Source of the DNA: Gentiana macrophylla
Taxonomy: Eukaryota > Streptophyta > Magnoliopsida > Gentianales > Gentianaceae
Assembly: GCA_026214975.1 (NCBI GenBank)
Contig: CM047805.1
Coordinates: forward strand, 195,734,601-195,798,600
Length of the DNA stretch: 64,000 nucleotides
Reading direction: 5' to 3'
Made by a program: the position numbers and the translations under genes. The notes beneath the pieces are model-generated. The model was not told the DNA's origin. It ran no database searches and saw only the letters and a list, made by a program, of their open reading frames with translations. Below, piece by piece: positions 1-11,757 of the stretch. How positions within the stretch are numbered: the first letter of the stretch is position 1; each line of letters begins with the position of its first letter.

Positions 1-980
1 CCTAACGATTTCATAACCCGTCCTCGGATCTTTAATTAGTTACTAAATTAATTAATTACCACGTATTAATTAAATTTCAACTAATTACGCGAGTTTGTAT
101 ACATGCCTATTTTAATTACCAAAATTAAAATTCTACATGTATGCATGGAGTGGATTTATGATATGATGCATGTCATGGCAATTCCGATTTTATATCTATT
201 TTATGATCAAACACATAAAAAATAAATTGCGGAAAATTTAAACACCGAGATGGATTGTTGGTACCCCCGTATCTAATCTATCCTAGGAAAACAGTAAATT
301 ACATAATCTATGTCTTCGAGTCTTGATCTTCAAATCTTGAATTCGAAACGCCGGATCACGAACCACGAACACCGAGGAGAGGAGGCCGTAATATACCAAT
401 ATATTAAAATATATTTATATTACAAACTTGTTTTATAATTTTTTTTTTTTCTCACACGGCTGTTATGCAAATATTTTATTTTTTATTTTTTTTATTTTTT
501 ATTATTTGGTCAAAACTTGCGGCTAAACCTAATACATTAGGTTACAAGAAACAAAATTTTTTTGCAGCCGCCAAAAAAAAATTGCCGACGGAAAAAATTA
601 ATTAAACAATTCGGCCTCCTCCCGTTTTTACCTTCTTGATGATCTTCAACACCATGATCTTCAACACATCATCTTCGTCGTCTCGAACCCGGAACATCAA
701 AATTATAATAAAAGATGCTACTTTTACATAAATTTCGAAATTTGACATAAATAAAATACAATTCTTATGCTCAATTGTTACTAAACAAAGGAGCTACAAT
801 AGATCTAACGAGTAAACAGTACCAACCCCAATCCATCTCTTCAACCAAGACATTCATAACATAAAAAATAAAACAAAAAATTTTCGGCCCCCTTAAAAAA
901 AAATTTGGGACAAAAAAAAATCTACATGTTTTCCACTCCTAGATCTAATATTTTATACGTATAAATATAGATCACCATGG
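1..980 (-). other. C2 leader, no gene seen
   Basis: This AT-rich sequence with several A/T homopolymers (for example near 437-500) has no ORF with recognisable similarity on either strand. By position it is the untranslated leader between the primer site and gag of C2. Confidence 0.5.
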
Positions 981-992
981 GCTCCGATACCA
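981..992 (-). promoter_or_regulatory. C2 primer-binding site
   Basis: The minus strand reads TGGTATCGGAGC, a close match to the initiator-Met-tRNA primer site (TGGTATCAGAGC) used by plant Ty1/copia elements. It starts one base after the LTR end. Confidence 0.75.
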
Positions 993-993
993 C

Positions 994-2827
994 TGTTAGT
1001 AATACCATCCGCAGCGGAAGCGATTTTAGGATCTAGATCTATATAATACACGTAATAAAACAACTAGATCTATTCTACAAGGGGGTTGTAGATCATACCT
1101 CTTGGATCTCAAATTCCAAGTTGAAGAACCGCAATAGGATGAACGAAGGAAAGCGTGAAGAGCACCACGATCTTCCGTACGTGTGATCCAAGCAACTCCC
1201 GGTGGAAGGAAATTCTCGACTCGAACCCTTCCGATATGCTACCCGGAAAAATCTCCAAGATTTTCCCCTTATTCTCCCCTTGGCCGAAATTTTCCTTCTC
1301 CTCTCTAAGAGGTAGAAGTCGAAAATTACATGTGTGTTAAGGCTTGAGAGAACTCTCTTTATATAGGAGAGTAAAACTTAGCCTCCAAGGATTTAATAAT
1401 TAATACAAAATCAATTATAATAATCCCATTAAATAAAAGATAATCCCATAATATTCTAGAACAAATCTAGGATAATATTTATCTTTATTTCTTTCCATAA
1501 ATATTTATCCAATAAATATTTTGTGCATATGTCTTATTAATACACAAGAAAACTAATTTCTTGTTTCTTAAAAATATGCCATGGCCGAAATTCATCATCA
1601 TTGACCTAGTCAATGTTATTTTCGGCTAACACACTAATTTTGCCAAGATTATGAAAAATGTCTTTTTCACATATTTAATTATTTAGCCCAACTAATTTAA
1701 TAGTCCACTAAACAATTAATTCACATATCGTTTTAATAAAGTCCAACAAGAACTTAATTAATATTATTAGGATTCGACGTCCGAGAATAGCTATGCTATA
1801 TTAGGAGGCACGTCGGGGACCATGGACTAATAATCAGCTGCTCCGATAAATCAAATAAATAATTATAGAATAATTATATTCGATAAATCAATCACAGGAA
1901 TATGCCACCATAATCCCGTGACTGCACTCCTCCGATTATGAGATTATATTTATCTCCTCACGAGAATAATAAGCGACCATTGATATAATCATTACATATG
2001 GATTAATCCTCCATAGACTGTTCATTCTAAATCGGGAAGTTACCGTTAACCCTTTTTAGAACCTCTTATCCTTATTTACCATTAATCCCCTAGTGATCAA
2101 TTAATTCATACAACTCACTGGTGATCAATCAGTGTGATATGAACTCGCGATCGATCGGTTTCTAGGATTAACAAATAAGAGAATCGTCTATCTACTTCCA
2201 TAAATGGAAGGAATGGATTCGTGATCTGTGATAACACGGACTACTCACTCAATCCATTACAATGCCAAGATGGGGTAATTCGGGACCACGGACTCGGTGT
2301 AATCCTTAACCGTCAAGTCAAACCTCATAATCGATTCAAGCGGTTGGATCGTGATCACCTCAGATTAAGATATATCCATAAATATGATCATCCATTGATT
2401 CGATAAGACTTTCGATTACGGAATTATATCGAGAACTCTAATCAAATCGGTCCATACTATATGATATATCTATCATATATAAATGCCCCATTAGGTTCTC
2501 TTAACCGAAAGTCCGGATAAGACAATCACACTATTATTGTGTTCTCGGGCGCATTAATAGCACGTTAAAGGAGAGACCCGATACTCTCGATTAACTTCAC
2601 TACGGGCTAATTGTATTTTAAGTACATCTTCACTAACTCAATCCTCCCGTGTATATCCCATACATTTGAGTTAAGTGATTACATAAACGATATACTTAGG
2701 GTTTTTCAGTAGTGTAAATACTATTGTCACATCGGTGATTATGAGAATAATAAATATGAATAATAATATCATTTCATTTATTAAATAAAACAATTACAAA
2801 ATTGTCTTTCGGGCATCACACCTAACA
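994..2827 (-). repeat. C2 5' LTR (1834 bp)
   Basis: On the minus strand the LTR starts TGTTAGGTGTGATGCCCG at 2827 and ends ACTAACA at 994, one base before the primer-binding site. A TATA box (CCTATATAAA on minus, 1358-1367) lies about 365 bp from the LTR end. No long ORF is present. The partner LTR is off the left edge, so its age cannot be judged. Confidence 0.75.
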
Positions 2828-3245
2828 GAAATCTCCTTCATGTTTTCTTTTAGTCAGCCGGTGGAGCTTTTACTTAGTCATTTTCTATTTTCTCTATTTC
2901 TTTGAGTTCCAAATATGCTTGCACTTCTCTGATCCTTTATTTGTGTGAGATCAGTGTACACCATATGAAATGAATAGATTTCATCACTTGAAGTAAAGCT
3001 TACACTTATCCAAGGTCATCATAGACTTCCTTGGTTATAAGTCAGTCCATATGTCTTCACTTGACTCTGCTGATATTTTGTCTTTCACTTAGCCATCCAA
3101 CCAGTCTAGTATAGTACTTGTCTGACTTAACTTATACAACATGTCAGACTCTAAATAAGGACTTATACAAATATTTCTAACTTATTTCGAGCTTGCTATA
3201 ATAACTAGTATGGCCATTATCAAAACAAATAAAATGTTCCTAACA
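2828..3245 (-). repeat. C1 3' LTR, truncated by C2
   Basis: The sequence matches 33770-34215 at a moderate level by eye, including the terminal TGTTAGGAACATTTTATTTG on minus. Only the first roughly 420 bp of the LTR remain; the rest lies beyond C2, outside the window. It is more diverged from its partner than the G1 or G2 LTR pairs are from each other. Confidence 0.85.
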
Positions 3246-3260
3246 ATTTCCCACACTTTT
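3246..3260 (-). other. C1 polypurine tract
   Basis: The minus strand reads AAAAGTGTGGGAAAT directly before the 3' LTR start. This is the expected place for plus-strand priming. Confidence 0.65.
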
Positions 3261-3390
3261 GATGATGCCAAAACCCTCATAAGTCTGAACATAAGTAAAC
3301 ATGTTTTCATATGATAAAAGAATAAAACACAACAATTTTATTCATGCATGAAGGGCAATAAACTAATTCAAAGTCAAAACACAAAAAATA

Positions 3391-4519
3391 TTACAGTCTA
3401 CTTGTACTCCTTAAACCTGAAGCCTTTGCTTGTGCTTTCCTTGCCCTTGCCTTTGGAGCTTCCATGCTTATTACTACTTCCCCTTTTTTGGTAGCATCAA
3501 ACCTTTCTTCTACAATTTGATTGGTGGCTTCAGATACATGGATGAGAGTGTCAAGTTGTTCGAGTGAATCACCCAAGATGTTGTGAATATTCAGAATTTA
3601 TTGAGTATGATCATTCAGAGTGTCCACCATGGGGTTGAATTTATCATCAACTGCTCCTGCTAGATATTCCATGCTTGAATGCACATGCTGAGGGATAAGA
3701 GACCGCATTTGGCATAGTAGGTCTCCTTGCCTTTCCAACACAGCATCTTGAACTTTGAAGTGGCTGATTAGAGCCTCAATCTTGTGATTCATGGAGGTAT
3801 ATCAGCTTCTCAAAGCTGTTTTGTGATTTTCTCTACTCAACCATTGCCTCTCTATATCCACAATCAGTGGATCAATGTCCAAGAGGAATGCCCTATCCGT
3901 TTCTTCCTCGCTGGGGCAGGTGCATCAGTTGTTTCTTCTTCAATCTCCGGATCACATAGAGATTGTTGAGGTTGGTTTGCATCTTCAAGTCCTGGTTGGG
4001 ACTGTCCTTCTACTTCCTTGTCTACAGTTGCATCTTCTTCAACTAGCATTCCCTCTTGATTAGAACTGGGGGTCCCAGTTGGGTCAGCTGGTAGAAATTC
4101 CTCAGCTGATCCACTCAGCTTCTTTTCTTTATGAATTTTGCTCATTTGAATGGCATTTTAGAGCGTCAAATCATCTTCAGAATCCCCATGTTTATCTTGA
4201 TCATAACTGTGATGATCACCGTCTCTCTCTTCAGCTTCGTCTTTTGTAAGATGAAAATCCACTTCCTCTTCTTCTTCTGCATCAGGTGTTAGATAGTATG
4301 CTTATTCTTCTTCTTCCTCTTGTTCAAGATGAACTTCTTCCTTTGGATCTTCTTCATCATCACTAATCACAAGGGGTCTGTCTTCATTTCTTGGTAGACT
4401 CCCTTGTTGAGCTTTTGCTATCTGAGATCTGGTTCGATCCGCCAATCCTGCACTACGGCTAGCTAAGAGTTGCTTTCTCTTCTTTCCTGATGTTGTATGC
4501 TATTTTTGTGATGGCTTAA
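3391..4519 (-). pseudogene. C1 env-position ORF, C-terminal part
   Basis: This continues the ORF starting at 12547, separated from it by N1. The product is very hydrophilic. A basic patch (SGKKRKQ) near 4490 is followed by Glu/Asp-rich runs (4240-4400). The stretch from 4145 to 3864 is rich in Pro, Glu, Gln and Asp, and the segments at 3792-3598 and 3576-3391 look helical or coiled-coil. Several in-frame stops and at least one frameshift break it. I see no clear membrane span or signal peptide, so calling it an envelope gene rests on position only. SIRE-type elements are known to carry such a third ORF of unproven function. Confidence 0.6.
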
Positions 4520-6273
4520 TGATTGAGCTAAAATTTACCCCAACAAAAACAATTTATAAAGACTCGAAACCATGGGCAAACTAACTCTTTAACTGGCAGT
4601 GTACCGGGTCGATTGCGAGCATAGCTACAAGAGTACGAGGTCGAACCCAAAGGAATATGGTTGTGAATACCAAAGCAAACTTCAAACTTAGTCTAGGAAA
4701 ATCGATGGGTGAAGAGGTTTATACAACTAAAACGACATTAAAGCGATTATTAACGAAGTTTAACTAATGGAGAGGGACATTGCCGAACCATGATCCATCT
4801 AGCTAGTTTCAACCCTAAGGATAGACAAAACCGGGAGTGTGCATTAAAACAAACGAACTCTTGCAAATGATCTCACGGGTGCGTGCTCCTAATTCTGGTG
4901 CTAAGATCTAAACAACTCTCCTTTAACACCCTATGCCATGTTAACTACCCTTTCCTTTAGAAGATTCACTAACAAGACATGATACACACTAGAGCTGCTA
5001 AAACGTTAAAACAAGTAACCTCACTTTGGGCCCGGGCTTAACAACTAAGCCGGGTCTACTCCGCGATCCTAGAACCCCTTATCCCACATCTTCCCGCAGA
5101 ACAACTCATATAAGGTTGTTGTGTGTGATATTTTACCTAGGTAGCTAATCTAGTCCAAATCTGTTATAACAAGTTCTAAGAAGTGAAATATGCAAGATAA
5201 AACATTAAAAAGCACCACCCACTCCCAATTTCATCACCCAAAGGGTGATTTCACCAAATTTCACATGATTCGACTATGTTAAGGAATTAGCTACTCATTA
5301 TACTAATTAAAACATACATATAACAGTAAATAAAAGCCATAGGAGGTAAGGGAGAGAAGAATATACCATTAAATCGAGAAATCCAAGTTTGAGATCCAAA
5401 AGTACAAAATAGAGAAGTAATTAAAAGGTGGAATCTTTGAGTTTGGAATTGAGATTTGAGCTTGGAAAGAGTAGAATCTAACTATGTTTAAGCTAATGTA
5501 AGCTAAGAGAAAGTGTTTTAAACTACTACAAATTTCGTGCAAAAGAGTGGTTAGAGAAGGGGGAAAATAATATCCTCAAGTGTTTTAGGGTAGAAGGTAT
5601 TTATAGGTGCAAAAATCTGCAGAAAAATGACTCCAAACGCCAGTTTGAAGGTCCTTAAACGCGTGTTTCGCTTCATGTACTCTCTGTCCAAAATTAGCAG
5701 TTTGAAACGCCGGTTTGAGAGTTGAAACGCGCGTTTGAGATGATGCAGTTTTCTGGCAGCAGTAAAACCATGATATCTTCGCGTGTAGAACTCCGATTTG
5801 AGTGATTCAAAATGTGTTAGAAAGCTCTTTCAATTATCTACAATTTTCATGAATAATACATGACCATAAAATGCCACCATAATAGGTCAAATTGCTTCTG
5901 AATAGAACGTAGGGGTCGAGATACTAACACTTCTCCCCCATTTTCTTCATTTTTCTTCTTCCTAGGTTCATTTTAGCACCTTGATCATACTTCTCATCAT
6001 AAATCTTCGCCTTCCGGGTTCTCGTGACACCTAGACCCTACAATCTCATGAACGAACAAGACACACAAACGATTCCGGAGGGTAAAAGTGATCGGAATGG
6101 GGTTAATATCACTGAAATGAGGTAGTAAACCATCAAAGCGACGGATTTACTCCCAGTTCTATAAAATCACGATATTACCCTAAAAACGGTCTAGAAACAC
6201 CAAGAAACGTGCTAAAAGTGTGGTAAATGGGAGTAGAAAATGCACCGGAATCACGTAAAGTTGACTCCCATCA
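4520..6273 (-). repeat. N1 3' LTR
   Basis: It starts TGATGGGAGTCAACTTTACG on minus at 6273 and ends GCTCAATCA at 4520. It differs from the other N1 LTR by scattered substitutions and short indels. U3 holds four inverted repeats of the form AAACGCNNGTTT (5635, 5657, 5705, 5725) just upstream of a TATA box (CTATAAATAC on minus, 5597-5606). A conserved box bounded by TGTAGA/TCTACA lies at about 5784-5849. Confidence 0.92.
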
Positions 6274-6311
6274 ACCACACCACACTTAGCATTTGCTCGC
6301 CCTTGAGTAAA
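6274..6311 (-). promoter_or_regulatory. N1 3' polypurine tract and preceding hairpin
   Basis: The minus strand has AAGTGTGGTGTGGT (6274-6287) abutting the 3' LTR. Just upstream, 6292-6311 can fold with arms TTTACTC and GAGCAAA, six of seven pairs formed. This is a weaker relative of the GGGAC-loop hairpins before the polypurine tracts of G1, G2 and G3. Confidence 0.6.
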
Positions 6312-8165
6312 TTAGGCATTTTAAAACCTACCAAGGGATCCAACTTTGTGATGTAGGTGCTACTACTCACACTCTCGAGGTAACCACAAAGTAAGAAACA
6401 CGAACATATACACACCGGGATAACATTATCAAGAAAATGGAGTGTGTGTGGTGCCAAGCTAAAGCCAAGTGCTCAAAATGGTTGTCAGGTCTTGAATCCT
6501 GACCAAAATTCTACAAACCGTCTCATATCCACTAGTATCTCCACTAATCAAGGTCACTAAGTTTAGACACGATTGGGTAGGACTTTAAAGGTTATAACAT
6601 TAGGCTAGGGTAATTCTAGCTAATTAAAATGGATATTTTGGGAATTGGAGAAAAAGAAATATGAGTGAACCTAATCAACAAGTGTATCACTTCTTCTCAC
6701 TTCAAAACAACCACATCCAACATCCTTCGATTTATTACAAGATAGAACACTTATAGAACATCGACATATCCGAACTCATTGCCAAACTCGACTATGTTTC
6801 AAGCGTCATAAGGCGAGAACGAATACACCCATGTCTATATAAGACTTCCCCCAACTCCAACATCATAAAGATCACTTTTAAGCTCATCACTTTGATTCCA
6901 ACCTTTTATTTCTATACACTTTGAGCTTTTATTGCAACTAAGATATAATATTTTTTTTCTCTCTTTTTTTATAAGAGAGAAGAGACCTCTTTTTGGGCTT
7001 TTGGCCCAACCCAATACAAAAATTACCAACATAACCTCCATTCCGCCTTATAGCTCCCCCAAAACAATAAGAACACTAACCCAACATCGATATCACAAAA
7101 CCTACCACCCCACACTTGTCTTAGCAAGTGTGTCTCATCAAAAGACTAGATCCACTCGTAAGGTGATCAAAGGGAACGTGACTAAACATAAGGCTCAGGG
7201 TTAGGGTTTTCTGACTACGTAACAAAACGGCTATCAAAACGAATGGTGGTCAGACCATTCTATCAAGGCTGAGAGGGGCTAAGAGGGTCTAATGTTCGGG
7301 ATTTGGCTTATTTGGCTCTGGTCGGGTCAAAGAAGTGCCAGGACTGTCATTCCGTATCTTACTTAGGTGAACCTTTCTATTTTGCCTCGAAAACTAGTGG
7401 TATGAAAGGTAGTAGCAACCAAATTGTGCACAAAGTGTAGCTTTATGTGAAAATAATAAACTTCATTCTTAAGATAATATTGAACCGCAATGTACACGTT
7501 CGGGGTCCCCACTAAGGTGGTCACCACTCAAATGTGAAAGTAACACACACAACACGGTGCTAAAAACCCTTGAATTTTTTTAAAAAAATGCCCAAAATCA
7601 ACTCGAGCCCGGTCATAGGCTAAGCATACCACCAAAATAGCACATTTAACAATCAAAACAATAAAAACGGCTATGTCTACCACCCCACACTTTAAACGCA
7701 ACACTTTCCTTAATGTGTGAGAGAGAAAAAGAGCAAAAGACTTAGCTATTTTACCAAAACCTGGCAGAAAGGCACACTAGTAGCCCACGTGACATCTTCT
7801 AGTAAGCTCCATCTCGAGTATCTAAAACCATAGAAACAAAAACCAAGGCAAACACATGCACGGGAAAAGTCCACGTGCCAAAAGATGGTGATAGATACGA
7901 GATATATAAAAATAGAAGCCATGCCACAAACAAAGTATCAAAGCATATCAACCATACTAGACAGGAATCGCACTGGATTTAAAGATAATCAAAAGAAACA
8001 CAGAGCATCCACGCATAAAAAAAGTCCATAGAGGCACACATAAAAAACATCCCCGCCTATGTACAAAAGCCGGAACCAAAAGGAAATTCTCACCCCAACC
8101 TCTATTTTATGCCAAACTCTCCCTTCTTGCACCCAAAGACCACTCCAAACACATTGTTACTATCA
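6312..8165 (-). other. N1 3' non-coding region with extra polypurine-like blocks
   Basis: No convincing ORF is present. On minus, TTTAAAGTGTGGGGTGG at about 7679-7695 follows a pyrimidine-rich run and CACACATTAAGGAAAG, matching the upstream polypurine block of G1, G2 and G3. A second AAGTGTGGGGTGGT lies near 7106-7119. A 49-bp segment (6764-6812) matches G2 58615-58663 at 42 of 49 positions. Confidence 0.55.
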
Positions 8166-8171
8166 AAAACT

Positions 8172-8330
8172 ACCAAAAAGGTGGGTTGCCTCCCCAAGCG
8201 CCTTTGTTTTGTGTAGTTGGCTCGACGGGATGACTTATACAGTGCCAATTTTTTCAAAGTTATACTATTGGCACAGGCGAGAAAAGGTAGAAGTGCTTTG
8301 TTTAACGTTGTTAGCATTGACGTAGTGGCA
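8172..8330 (-). promoter_or_regulatory. N1 two-hairpin block (plus a decayed second copy)
   Basis: On minus, CGTCGAGCCAACTAC (8213-8227) is followed by AAAGGCGCTTGG and GGAGGCAACCCAC (8181-8193). This matches in order and spacing the block that follows pol in G1, G2 and G3. A diverged copy containing AACGTTAAACAAAGCACTT lies at about 8291-8309. The first stem has mismatches here. Confidence 0.55.
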
Positions 8331-8539
8331 CTAAACGGACTCATACCTCAAAAGACTCAAAACAACAATTCAAATATTTTATTTCAAACAAGTATCACCA
8401 AAACCATCAACCAAAATCCGAGCTCAAAATGATCAACAACTCAAGAAGACTAAAAATATCAAGCATCACGGAAACGGAGTTCACTAGAAACTTACCTCTC
8501 ACGGCCCTCAATGTTACCTCTTCCCAACTCGGGAATCCT

Positions 8540-9826
8540 CTTTTTGTCAAAATCTCTCATCACCTTCTTCTTGTAATTGCCATTCCATGGTAGTTGTCAC
8601 CTTTTACAAATTCTATGAGCTCCATCTACTGGTGAGTACACAAAATCGATCGCATAATACTCATCAACACAAGGTGGAAGAGTGTAATAATCCGGGACTG
8701 GCATGCTAATAATCTCCACTTATCCCGGTAGCTCTACCATAGATGGCTCTTCAGTCTCATACGATTTCACAACACTCTTCATAATGACATCTTCATTTAC
8801 TTCAATTGAGAGTGAGGGTGAAATGGGTGATCCCAGTTTCTCTTCCGACTCTAATTCTGTCTCATCAAACAGTGTGCTCAAATCTATGATACACCCTTCG
8901 AGGTCATCATTTTGCATTTCTTCGGGAGGCGGAGTAATAGATAAAATTTGCACCTCTTCCATCTCCAAATCTTGCACTTCCTCTTCATCCCAAAATGAGC
9001 TATTCTTATCACCAAAGAATTCTTGCTCAGTCATAACAATGGTCGGTTCCACCACACACTCCACCAAGGTTTCATCAATTTTCATCTCAAGGGGTGATGG
9101 TGCAATAGGTAGAACATGAAACCTACCATAATCAAATATCGCAATTGGAGGTGGCACTATGAGCAATCCCAACTCACTATCTGGATTCATCATAGCAATG
9201 GCCCGAATCATCAACTTCACTCTCAACCTGAACTTCTTCAGTGATAACATCATCATCCCGGACCACCTCTATTGCACATGTCTCTTCCTCTTTCCCATGC
9301 CTCCTCTTTTCAATCAATTGCCCAATCCCGTCTTCAAGATTTCTTATGTCGGAGTCAAAGCTTCTATTGAAATCTTGCATATCCTTTTTCATTTGAATCA
9401 AACACTCGTTCAGTTGAATCAACTGCTCCATTTGAATGTCGGTGAAGCCTTCTTGTGGCATGGGGGGAAACTGATCATACTGACTTTGATTCATAGGAGG
9501 TGAGTAGTAGGCTTCTTGCCATGCCAGAATCTGATCAAGTGGCTGAATCTGGTTGAATCTATCAATGCGTTGAGTATGAACACCGTAATCCCGATATGCA
9601 CTAGGGTTTGGACAACCCTCATAATGTTGTGGCTCATAACTTGAATAACCATTATTTTGACTTTGGCATGCACTAGGACACTGATAAGCCCATGAACCTT
9701 GGTTACTCTGCTGTTGATACTGATGCTAAGGCATGAACCGTTGTTGATAACACTGTTTAGGTGCCTGATGTTGGTAGGGGTATTGTTGTTCAGGTGAGTA
9801 GTATTGATTGAAAAATCCATCCATTT
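8540..9826 (-). pseudogene. N1 Gln/Tyr-rich ORF of unknown function
   Basis: The reading starts at a minus-strand ATG at about 9823 (MDGFFNQYY) and stays open in one frame to 9177, apart from a single amber stop after about 31 codons. It then continues in another frame from about 9200 to 8720, and past a further stop to about 8610. The N-terminal 110 residues are rich in Gln, Tyr, Pro and Ser. A likely coiled-coil follows (QMEQLIQLNECLIQMKKDM), then an acidic region rich in Glu, Asp and Pro. No zinc knuckle, protease or polymerase motif is seen. I do not recognise the family. A gag-like or RNA-binding scaffold is possible but unproven. Confidence 0.55.
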
Positions 9827-9985
9827 AAGCTCAAGCTACAAGATCTCAGAAAACAACAAGAACACAATCACGGTATCTAGTCACCACCACCACCGCAATA
9901 GGTGGTGTGACTTTATAACAAAAAGCCATCATCAAGAAAAAAACCTAGGCCTATTGGTTCACTTACAAGATATCAAAAAACATAC

Positions 9986-10003
9986 TCCCCGGCAACGGCG
10001 CCA
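9986..10003 (-). promoter_or_regulatory. N1 primer-binding site (tRNA-Asp type)
   Basis: The minus strand reads TGGCGCCGTTGCCGGGGA, 18 nt complementary to the 3' end of plant tRNA-Asp and identical to the sites of G1 and G2. Confidence 0.85.
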
Positions 10004-10006
10004 TTT

Positions 10007-11757
10007 TGATTGAGCTAAAATTTACCCCAACAAAAACAATTTATAAAGACTCGAAACTGTGGGCAAACTAACTCTTTAACCGGCAATGTACCGGGTCGAT
10101 TGCTAGCATAGCTACAGGAGTACGAGGTCGAACCCAAAGGAATATGGTTGTGAATACCAAAGAAAACTTCAAACTTAGTCTAGGAAAATCGATGGTTGAA
10201 AAGGTTTATACAACTACAACGACATTAAAGCGATTAGTAACGAAGTTTAACTAATGGAGAGGGACATAGCCAAACCATGATCCATCTAGCTAGTTTCAAC
10301 CCTAAGGATAGACAAAACCGGGAGTGTGCATTAAAACAAACGAACTCTTGCAAACGATCTCACGGGTGCGTGATCCTAATTCTGGTGCTAAGATCTGAAC
10401 AACTCTCTTTTAACACCCTATGCCATGTTAACTACCCTACCCCTTAGAAGATTCACTAACAAGACATGATACGCACTAGAGCCGCTTAAACGTTAAAACG
10501 AGTAACCTCACTTTGGGCCCGGGCTTAACAACTAAGCCGTGTCTACTCCGCGATCCTAGAACCCCTTATCCTACATCTTCCCGTAGAACAACTCATATAA
10601 GGTTGTTGTGTGTGATATTTGACCTAGGTAGCTAATCTAGTCCAAATCCATTATAACAAGTTCTAAGACGTTAAATATGCAAGATAAAACATTAAAAAGC
10701 ACCACCCACTCCCAATTTCATCACCAAAAGGGTGATTTCCCCAAATTTCACATGATTCGACTATGTTAAGGAATCAGCTACTCATTATACTAATTAAAAC
10801 ATACATATAACAGTAAATAAAATCCATAGGAGGTAAGGGAGAGAAGAAGTATACCATAAAATTGAGAAATCCAAGTTTGAGATCCAAAAGTACAAAATAG
10901 AGAAGTAATTAAAAGATGGAGTCTTTGAGTTTGGAATTGAGATTTGAGCTTGGAAAGAGTAGAATCTAACTATGTTTAAGCTAATGTAAGCTGAGAGAAA
11001 GTGTTTTAAACTACTTCAAATTTCGTGCAAAAAAGTGGGTAGAGAAGGGGGAAAATACCTCAAGTTTTTTAGGGTAGATGGTATTTATAGGGGCAAAAAT
11101 CTACAGAAAAATGACTCCAAACGCCAGTTTGAAGGTCCCCAAACGCGTGTATCGCTTCATGTACTCTCTATCCAAAATTAGCAGTTTGAAACGCCGGTTT
11201 GAGAGTTGAAACGCGCGTTTGAGATGATGCAGTTTTTTTGCTGCATTAAAACCATGATATCTTCTCGTGTAGAACTCCGATTTGAGTGATTCAAAATGAG
11301 TTAGAAAGCTCTTTCAATTATCTACAACTTTCATGAAAAATACATGACCAGAAAACGCCTCCATCATAGGTAAAATTGCTGCTGAACAGAACATAGGGGT
11401 TGAGATACTAACACTTCTCCCCCCTTTTCTTCATTTTTCTTCTTCCTAGGTTCATTTTTGCACCTTGATCATACTTCTCATTATAAATCTTCACCTTCCG
11501 GGTTCTCGTGACACCTAGACCCTACAATCTCATGAACGAACAAGACACACAAACGATTCCGGAGGGTAAAAGTGCTCGGAATGGGGTTAATATCACTGAA
11601 AAGAGGTAGTAAACCATCAAAACGACAGATTTACTCCCCGTGCTATAAACTCACGATATTACCCCAAAAACGGTCTAGAAACACCAAGAAACGTGCTACA
11701 AGTGTGGTAAACGTGGGTAGAAAATGCACCGGAATAACGTAAAGTTAACTCCCATCA
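10007..11757 (-). repeat. N1 5' LTR
   Basis: It is collinear with 4520-6273 over its whole length. The TATA box is at about 11081-11090 (minus), preceded by the same cluster of AAACG...GTTT repeats (about 11119-11220). The primer-binding site follows after a 3-bp gap. Confidence 0.92.

Larger units (their letters stand above)
1..2827 (-). mobile_element. C2: Ty1/copia-type LTR element, left part outside window
   Basis: The piece consists of a 5' LTR (994-2827), a primer-binding site (981-992) and roughly 1 kb of leader (1-980), all read on the minus strand. It begins abruptly in the truncated 3' LTR of C1: C1 sequence that matches its other LTR (around 33770) stops at 2827, exactly where TGTTAGGTGTG begins on the minus strand. 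The left TSD copy and all coding regions lie outside the window, so the family cannot be named. I infer it is a copia-type element from the initiator-Met-tRNA-like primer site. Confidence 0.75.
4520..11757 (-). mobile_element. N1: non-autonomous Ty3/gypsy derivative (LARD-like), TSD cttaa
   Basis: Two LTRs of about 1.75 kb (4520-6273 and 10007-11757) flank a 3.7-kb interior without gag, protease, RT, RNase H or integrase. The TSD cttaa lies at 4515-4519 and 11758-11762. The primer site (9986-10003, minus) is the tRNA-Asp type used also by G1 and G2. The interior holds a Gln/Tyr-rich ORF, the two-hairpin block, extra polypurine-like blocks and a 3' hairpin, all in the order seen in the Athila-like elements here. 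Its proteins must have come from another element; shared LTR and 3'-UTR boxes point to a G2-like helper. Confidence 0.9.

Noticed and set aside
1..30. CCTAAC at the window start as the end of another LTR
   Set aside because: It resembles the CCTAACA at 2821 but has no TG/CA boundary, no TSD and no matching sequence after it. It is probably chance.
3391..4145. Calling the C1 third ORF a functional envelope gene
   Set aside because: Only position supports it. The readable parts are hydrophilic and broken by stops, with no clear hydrophobic segment.
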